From positions 67,128,992 through 67,192,991 of the forward strand of contig CM042687.1 in NCBI GenBank assembly GCA_023614405.1: a stretch of DNA of 64,000 nucleotides, given 5' to 3'. Source of the stretch: Avena insularis. Lineage: Eukaryota > Streptophyta > Magnoliopsida > Poales > Poaceae. A program made the translations under genes and the position numbers. The notes beneath the pieces are model-generated. The model had not been told where the DNA came from. It made no database searches and saw nothing but the letters and a program-made list of their open reading frames with translations. This document shows, piece by piece, positions 58,111-64,000 of the stretch (positions are counted from its first letter, which is position 1; the number at the start of each line of letters is the position of its first letter).

Positions 58111-59579
58111 TGATACATCATAAACGTATCTATAATTTTTGATGTTCCATACTTGTTTAGTATCAACTTTGCTATGCTTTGTCTACACTTTGAGGTATTT
58201 TTATACATTTTCTGGGACAAACCTATTAACAAGATGCCGCAGTGCCAGTTGCCTGTTTTCTACTGTTTTTGGTTTCAGAAAAGCTAGTAAGGAAATATTC
58301 TCGGAATTAGACGGGACAAAAGACAAAGTCAATATTTCACCGAGGAGAACACAGAGTCCAGAGGAGAGATGGAGGGGCGCCACAGGGCAGCCACAGCCTA
58401 GGGCCGCGCGGGCCCACCCTAGGGCACACCGCCCTATGGTGTGGGCGCCCTGGCCGCCCTCCTGCCTCTCCTCTTAGCCTATAAAATCCCCCGATTCCAA
58501 AACCCTAAGTACCCGATCAGATCTCCACGAAATAGTCTGTAGCCGCCGCCACCATCGTCCCTAGATCGGGGGGTCTGAAGCTCTTCCCGGCACCCTACCG
58601 GAGGGGAGAGATCATCCCGGAGGCCTTCTTCATCACCATGCTAGCCTCCGGCATGATGCGTGAGTAGTTCACCCTTGGACTATGGGTCCATACAGTAGCT
58701 AGATGGTTGTTTCTCCTCCTTTGTGCTATCATATTTAGATCTTGTGAGCTCCATTCATGATCAAGATCATCTATTTGTAATCATACATGTTGTGTTTGCG
58801 GGGATCCGATGGATATTGAGATACTATGTCAGATTTATTATTGAATCTATTATGTCTTATTGATTATTGATTCTATCATGTCTGTGTTGTTTGAGATCGT
58901 GCATGCTCAGTAGCTATCTTGGCCAAGTAGATGTTAGTGACTCCAAGAGGGAGTATTTATGCTCGATAGTGGGTTCATGCCTCTATTGAATCTGGGGAAA
59001 TGACATAAATCTCTAAGGTTATAGATGTGTTGTTGCTACTAGGGAGAAAACAACAATCTTTTGTTCATGGAACAATTGTATTGTTTACTTTACACACATT
59101 GCTTAATGCAGTTATCCATTGCTTGCAACTTAATACTGGAGGGGATTCGGACGATAACCTGAAGGTGGATTTATTAGTCATAGATGCAGTTGGATGGCGG
59201 TCTATGTATATTGTTGTATTGCCCAATCAAATCTCATAGGAATCATGAATGTCTAGTATTTGGATTGTTATGCCTTGCTCAGTTCCTGTCAATTGCCCCA
59301 CTGTAATTTGTTAATCCAGCCTGTTATGTTATTTATCTTAAGGAGAACACCTCTAGTGAACTGTGGACCCCAGTCCAATCTTTACCATTGTTACATCATC
59401 TATTGTTACCGTTTACTTTCTGCAAGCAATCATTACCTTCCATACTATACGTTTAATCCTTTGTTTTCAGCGAACTAGTGAGATTAACAACCTCACTATA
59501 AGTTGGGGCAAAGTCTTGAGTTTGTGTTGTGCAGGATTCCAAGTAGCTAGCAACACCTTGGAGTTGTTTCCTTGCTCCT
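58111..59579 (+). mobile_element. Athila-like 3' LTR, cut at its end
   Basis: Starts TGATACATCATAAACG and follows 25457-26799 (reverse) through TACCCGATCAGATCTCC and CTCGATAGTGGGTTCATGC to TTTCCTTGCTCCT. It is interrupted at 59579 by the Tat-like LTR, about 110 bases before its expected end. Confidence 0.8.
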
Positions 59580-60949
59580 TGTCGTGGTGGTATCACGGCA
59601 TATGCCATGGGTAGGCTAAAGTTGGGGCCGATGGACGTGGAGGAATCCGGGGAGGGATGATGCAGTGAAGACCGCACTCATATGAACAAAGAGAAATACA
59701 ATGTATATTGGATTGAAGCTCTCAAGTGGAGATAACACATCATTCTCTACATCTAATCTCTTATAATCTGGCCATACTTGAGGCTACAATCATGCTCCTT
59801 GAGCTGTATCTCCTATGCCTCTATCTAGATCTCTCTATCAGAGTGGAGGAGGAAGAAGAAGGAGAGCTCCTATTAAGCTGAGAGGGAAGGAGCCCTCCCG
59901 GGGGCCTCCCTTCTAACGATCCCCCTGGTGCTCCTTATAAAGGGGAGCCCAGGGGACAAGACTTGTTCTACACGTTGGCATCTAGATGGCATATTCTGGG
60001 TATCTTCTAGAGATGCTCAGCATATGCCTTGGCATCTTTGGAGATGCCAGGCATATTCCCTAGCATCTTGTTAGATGCCAATGGCATATTCTATACATCA
60101 TGTGCCAGTCTGAGCAGGTGGGCTCCCAAGACTGGCACAATACTTGTTGGTCTTGTCTTGATCTGCTGGCTTGTAGCTATCAAGGTTAGAAACACATCTG
60201 GAGACAAATAAGAGGTCATATGGGGTGAAATAACTCGGCCCAGGTGCTCCAGACGAAATAGTGATTCGGCCTGCTCCTTAGTCGATTCGGCCTGGTCCTA
60301 ATAGCAAAAGGATAAGGCCCAGCCGAGTTATAAGTCGACCCGGCCGGACTATCTCTAATTCGGCCCAGACTGAATGTAGCCCAGTGGGGAATGTCGGCCT
60401 GAGCTGTAGTGGCCCAGCTGGGTTTGACTGCCTTCACCGAATAAACAGAAAGGCCCAGCCGAGGTCTCCTTACCCGGCCCGTGGAGGGGAGAGCCCGGCT
60501 AAACATTCCTGAACGGAGGGAGCCCAGCCGGGGAAGGCCCCGCGGTGGGCCACGTTGCTCCCTCCAGCCCACCCGGGAAGAGCCTGGGCGCCACTGTGGC
60601 CCGTTATGGCCGGCCATCCGGTCTCTCCGGTTGACGCAGCAAGGTGGAGACAGGCGTGCGGGGTTTGGTGGCCCGACGTGTTGGCCAGCGAACGGGAGGG
60701 AGTTCATTGGTATCTCGGCCAGTGGGCCGGATTTGGTTTAGTTCGGCCCATGACTGTTGTTCTGCCTAGGAGGGATGGGAGGACCAGGCCGAATTAGGTT
60801 CAGTTCGGCCCAGGTCCTCTTTTCTTCCTTTCTTTTTGTCTATCTCTCTTAATTCTTTATTGACGTATCTTCTTATTCTTTTATAGAGACCGCCATCAAT
60901 CCCGTAGGTTTTAATCAACTCTGGGGTACCCGGGGGTACACCCCCGACA
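59580..60949 (-). mobile_element. 3' LTR of a Tat-like Gypsy element (minus strand), 1370 bp
   Basis: On the minus strand it starts TGTCGGGGGTGTACCCC at 60949 and ends CCACGACA at 59580, so the termini are TGTCG/CGACA. The first 390 bases equal 63607-64000 with about eight differences. It carries a cluster of GGCCCA/TCGGCC words (60230-60830) and AT-rich TATCTTCTTATTC near 60870. The flank before it is CTCCT (59575-59579). Frames in 60216-60797 overlap on both strands and lack domains. Confidence 0.85.
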
Positions 60950-60966
60950 TTAGTCCCCGAGGCTAT
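60950..60966 (-). other. polypurine tract
   Basis: On the minus strand, AGCCTCGGGGACTAA precedes the LTR start TGTCGGGGG. It is only moderately purine-rich. Confidence 0.6.
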
Positions 60967-61059
60967 GTGGGACTCGTAGAGTCGTGCATAGGCTTCATAT
61001 TAAATATTCCCAGAGTTGTTTTATGACATATAATTTCCTTGTCATATATTTCTTGGTCG

Positions 61060-61797
61060 AATAATCCTTTTGGGCAAGTTTGTGACTTTTTCCTTCTTGG
61101 GCACTACTCATAACCTTTCTGGGCAAGTTTTTCGACTTCTGGCCTTCTTGGGTTCTGGTCATAACCCCTTTGGGTAAGTTTCTGGACCTCTGGCCTTCAT
61201 GGGCATTGGTCATAACCCCTTTTGGTAAGTTTCTAGACCTCTGGCCTTCATGGGCATTGGTCATAACCCCTTTTGGTAAGTTTCTGGACTCATGTCCATC
61301 ATGGGCATTGGTCATAACCCCTTTGGGTAAGTTTCTGGACCTCTGGCCATCGTGGGCATTGGTCATAACCCCTTTGGGTAAGTTTCTGGACTTCTGGCCT
61401 TTATGGGCACTGGTCATAACCCCTTTGGGTAAGTTTCTGGACTTCTGGCCTTTATGGGCACTGGTCATAACCCCTTTTGGGTAAGTTTCTGGTCCTCTGG
61501 CCATCATGGGCATTGGTCATAACCCCTTTGGGTAAGTTTCTGGACCTCTGGCCATCATGGGCATTGGTCATAACCCCTTTGGGTAAGTTTCTAGTTATTG
61601 CCTTCTTGGGCATTGCTCTTTTAACCTCATTGGGTAAGTTTATGAGCTCTTGCCTTCTTGGGCATTGCTTTTTTAGCCTCATTGGGTAAGTTACGAGTTC
61701 TGGCCTTCTTGGGCACTGCTCTTTTAACCTCATTGGGTAAGATATGAGCTCTTGCCTTCTTTGGCATTGCTCTTTTAACCCCATTGGGTAAGTTGTG
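61060..61797 (-). repeat. 51-bp tandem repeat, about 14 units
   Basis: Units like CATAACCCCTTTGGGTAAGT plus TTCTGGACCTCTGGCC and ATCATGGGCATTGGT; central units are most alike, outer ones diverge. Period 51 is a multiple of three, so both strands are open: minus frames 60995-61513 and 61452-61877 give a 17-residue repeat (GVMTNAHDGQRSRNLPK), plus frame 61170-61484 gives another. An extra T near 61470 shifts the frame. Sense strand of the element is minus. Coding is not demonstrated. Confidence 0.85.
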
Positions 61798-61799
61798 AT

Positions 61800-62490
61800 C
61801 CGAGTCATCTGTTTCCAAATCCGAGTTATTTTACTCAAAATTAACTTATGTCTTAAGTATGAGTCATCTGGCTCCAATCCGAGTTATATGATTCAAATCC
61901 GAGTTAACTTAACTCAAATCCGAGTTACTTTTCTCAAAATTGACTTTATGTCTTAGGGATGAGTCATCTGGCTCCAATCCGAGTTATATGATTCAAATCC
62001 GAGTTAACTCAACTCAAATCTGAGTTACTTTACTCAAAATTGACTTTATGTCTTAAGGATGAGTCATCTGGATCCAATCCGAGATATATAATTCAAATCT
62101 GAGTTACTTTACTCAAAATTGACTTTATGTCTTAAGGATGAGTCATCTGGCTCCAATCCGAGTTATATGATTCAAATCCGAGTTAACTCAACTCAAATCC
62201 GAGTTACTTTACTCAAAATTGACTTTATGTCTTAAGGATGAGTCATCTGGCTCCAATCCGAGTTATATGAGTCAAATCCGAGTTACTTTAATCAAAATTG
62301 ACTTTATGTCTTAAGGATGAGTCATCTGGCTCCAATCCGAGTTATATGATTCAAATCCGAGTTACTTTACTCAAAATTGACTTTATGTCTTAAGGATGAG
62401 TCATCTGGCTCCAATCCGAGTTATATGACTCAAATCCAAGTTAACTCAACTCAAATCCGAGTTAACTCAACTCAAATCCGAGTTACTTTT
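61800..62490 (-). repeat. 79/100-bp tandem repeat with TGAGTCA sites
   Basis: About eight units with sub-repeats of TCAAATCCGAGTTA. TGAGTCA occurs at 61860, 61960, 62060, 62139, 62239, 62318 and 62397, so the spacing is 100, 100, 79, 100, 79, 79. The two unit lengths differ by one 21-base sub-unit. Confidence 0.85.
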
Positions 62491-63585
62491 TTGCCATGAT
62501 ATAGCTTGATTTGGCGTGATGAGGATAATTTGCCTTTGATATGGATCCGAGACATAGATCCTAGATTGAGCTTTGGGATATGATAATAGGGTTAACTGCT
62601 GAGAGATCTGATTCGAGATGTAGATATGAGATATAGATTCGAGATATGATAAGATGGCCAATAGTCGTCCGAGATATGGGGTAACCTGGCAAGATGGTGA
62701 AATATCAATCCAAGTCATAACATAACCTGGCAATCTGGGGAACTGAATAAAGCTTCGGCATGAATCAGAGATATGATTAGTACGCTGAGTCTGAATACCA
62801 ATCCGAATTACAATATATCCTGTCAAGCTGAATCAAATGTTAGTCCGAATCAGAGACAATCTACTGAGTTGAGTTAAAGGTTAATTCGAAGCATAAACAA
62901 ATTGATTCAAACTATATCTGAATCATCAATAAGCTGGCCTGCAAGCTGAGTTAGAGGACAATCCAAAACATACATAAACTGACTCAAAATTTATCCGACT
63001 CATAAGTAAGCTGACTCAAATTCTGCTTGGATCACAAATAAGCTGACTCAACTTCTGTCCGGGTTATAAACAAGCTGGCTGGGGGAGCTGAATCACAGGA
63101 TAACCCAAAGCATAAACTAACTGATTCTAAATCTATATGGATCACAAATAAGATGATTCAACTTATGGCCGAGTTATAAATAAGCTGGCTGGAGTACAGA
63201 TATAAATCAACATAATGCTTTTTTAATCTAAAGTGACTCTACGGATAAGTCGACTAGTCCCCGGGTTGAGTTATCTTCTCCCTGGGATGAAGGATTGAGC
63301 GTAGTGGCTGAGTTACTTGGCACTTACAGCATACTTGGAGAAGTGTTTGGGTGAGTTTTGCTAGGTCATTTCTGGCCTGCTGAGGTACTTGGTACTTACA
63401 GTAAGCTTGGAGTAGTACTTGAGTTCTTCTTGCTGAGTCCTACCAGCTTTGATGAGTTAGACTTGGAATGTCTCTGTGCTTACCTCTCTGCTCTCTGTTT
63501 GCTTGGAGGAACTGAAAAAGCTTTATGAGGCAGAGGTTGATGAAGATGCTCCCGTCCGGATGGAAACCCAACCAACGCCACTAGA
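62491..63585 (-). mobile_element. rest of Tat-like internal region, no gene
   Basis: AT-rich with loose repeats of CAAATAAGCTGACTCAACTT and CCGAGATATG-type words. TGACTCA occurs at 62980, 63012 and 63044. The minus frame 62467-62826 has no recognisable domain. The whole internal region (60950-63606, 2.66 kb) lacks gag and pol, so the element is non-autonomous. Confidence 0.7.
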
Positions 63586-63606
63586 GGCCCCACGGTGGGC
63601 GCCAAA
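63586..63606 (-). other. primer binding site of the Tat-like element
   Basis: On the minus strand, TTTGGCGCCCACCGTGGGGC directly follows the LTR end CCACGACA. This motif sits beside LTRs of Tat-lineage elements in grasses (recalled); I am not certain which tRNA it matches. Confidence 0.75.
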
Positions 63607-64000
63607 TGTCGTGGTGGTATCACGGCATATGCCATGGGTAGGCTAAAGTTGGGGTCGATGGACGTGGAGGAATCCGGGGAGGGATGATGTAGTGAAGACC
63701 GCACTCGTATGAACAAAGAGAAATACAATGTATATTGGATTGAAGATCTCAAGTGGAGATAACACATCATTCTCTACATCTAATCTCTTATAATCTGGCC
63801 ATACTTGAGGCTACAATCATGCTCCTTGAGTTGTATCTCCTATGCCTCTATCTAGATCTCTCTATCAGAGTGGAGGAGGAAGAAGAAGGAGAGATCCTAT
63901 TAAGCTGAGAGGGGAGGAGCCCTCCCGGGGGCCTCCCTTCTAACGATCCCCCTGGTGCTCCTTATAAAGGGGAGCCCAGGGGACAAGACTTGTTCTACAT
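63607..64000 (-). mobile_element. 5' LTR of the Tat-like element, 3' part only
   Basis: Direct repeat of 59580-59973, cut by the window end. The similarity to the other LTR (about eight changes in 390 bases) suggests a fairly recent insertion. Confidence 0.85.

Noticed and set aside
25457..59579. 25457-26799 and 58111-59579 as the two LTRs of one element
   Set aside because: They are in opposite orientation; LTRs of one element must be direct repeats.
60216..60797. ORFs of 80-163 codons on both strands
   Set aside because: GC-rich part of the Tat-like LTR; no domain and mutually overlapping.
61060..62490. CRISPR-like array
   Set aside because: Head-to-tail satellites without unique spacers, in a plant retrotransposon.

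Overview
This 64 kb window looks like intergenic DNA from a large, repeat-rich grass genome, most likely a Pooideae cereal or forage relative (inferred from the character of the retroelements; species not resolved). I found no convincing host gene, rRNA, tRNA or CRISPR. Nearly every base that can be assigned belongs to transposable elements nested in one another: Ty3/Gypsy LTR elements of three kinds (Athila-like with a tRNA-Asp type primer site, chromodomain Tekay-like with a tRNA-iMet primer site, and one Tat-like element without gag or pol), Ty1/Copia remains, and one large CACTA (En/Spm) DNA transposon.

Layout. 1-2504: minus-strand Athila-like element (gag, primer site, LTR) lying against a decayed Copia pol and LTR (2505-4790). 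4791-12.6 kb: 5' LTR and first internal part of an old Tekay-like element whose primer site is split by a 4 kb solo LTR (7820-11783, TSD TTAGA). 12.9-17.5 kb: minus-strand Tekay-like 3' LTR with polypurine tract. 17.5-23.4 kb: decayed LTR-retroelement sequence ending in another Tekay-like LTR. 23.4-26.8 kb: Athila-like pieces in both orientations, including a short gag-like ORF with an intact primer site. 26.8-53.9 kb: a minus-strand Copia LTR split by the CACTA element (27441-53355, 3-bp TSD AGA), which itself carries a complete 13.9 kb Tekay-like retrotransposon (36953-50876, TSD TGCGC). 53.9-59.6 kb: Athila-like 5' LTR end, 3' UTR and 3' LTR, with a minus Tekay-like LTR inside. 59.6-64 kb: minus Tat-like element of LTRs and tandem repeats, running off the window.

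The CACTA element is the centre of interest. It carries a TNP2-type transposase gene (27961-31275, broken), a small accessory ORF with its own TATA box (31527-31922), and a second gene (35134-52863) that joins an En/Spm-type transposase-like N-terminus to a Ulp1-type cysteine protease C-terminus through an Arg-Gln-Pro-Ser-Pro repeat; the retrotransposon landed in that repeat. Hairpin-forming subterminal motifs (TTTAACACCGGTTC plus inverse) lie at both ends and, unexpectedly, also inside the element. The two genes start from the same module: a hairpin, 6 bp, then a TATA box.

The inserted Tekay-like element is young in appearance: two very similar 4 kb LTRs, perfect TSD, an intact 1120-codon pol with protease, RT, RNase H, integrase and chromodomain. 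It also carries an extra ORF upstream of gag, broken by one stop, and its LTRs hold short acidic ORFs next to splice-like sites.
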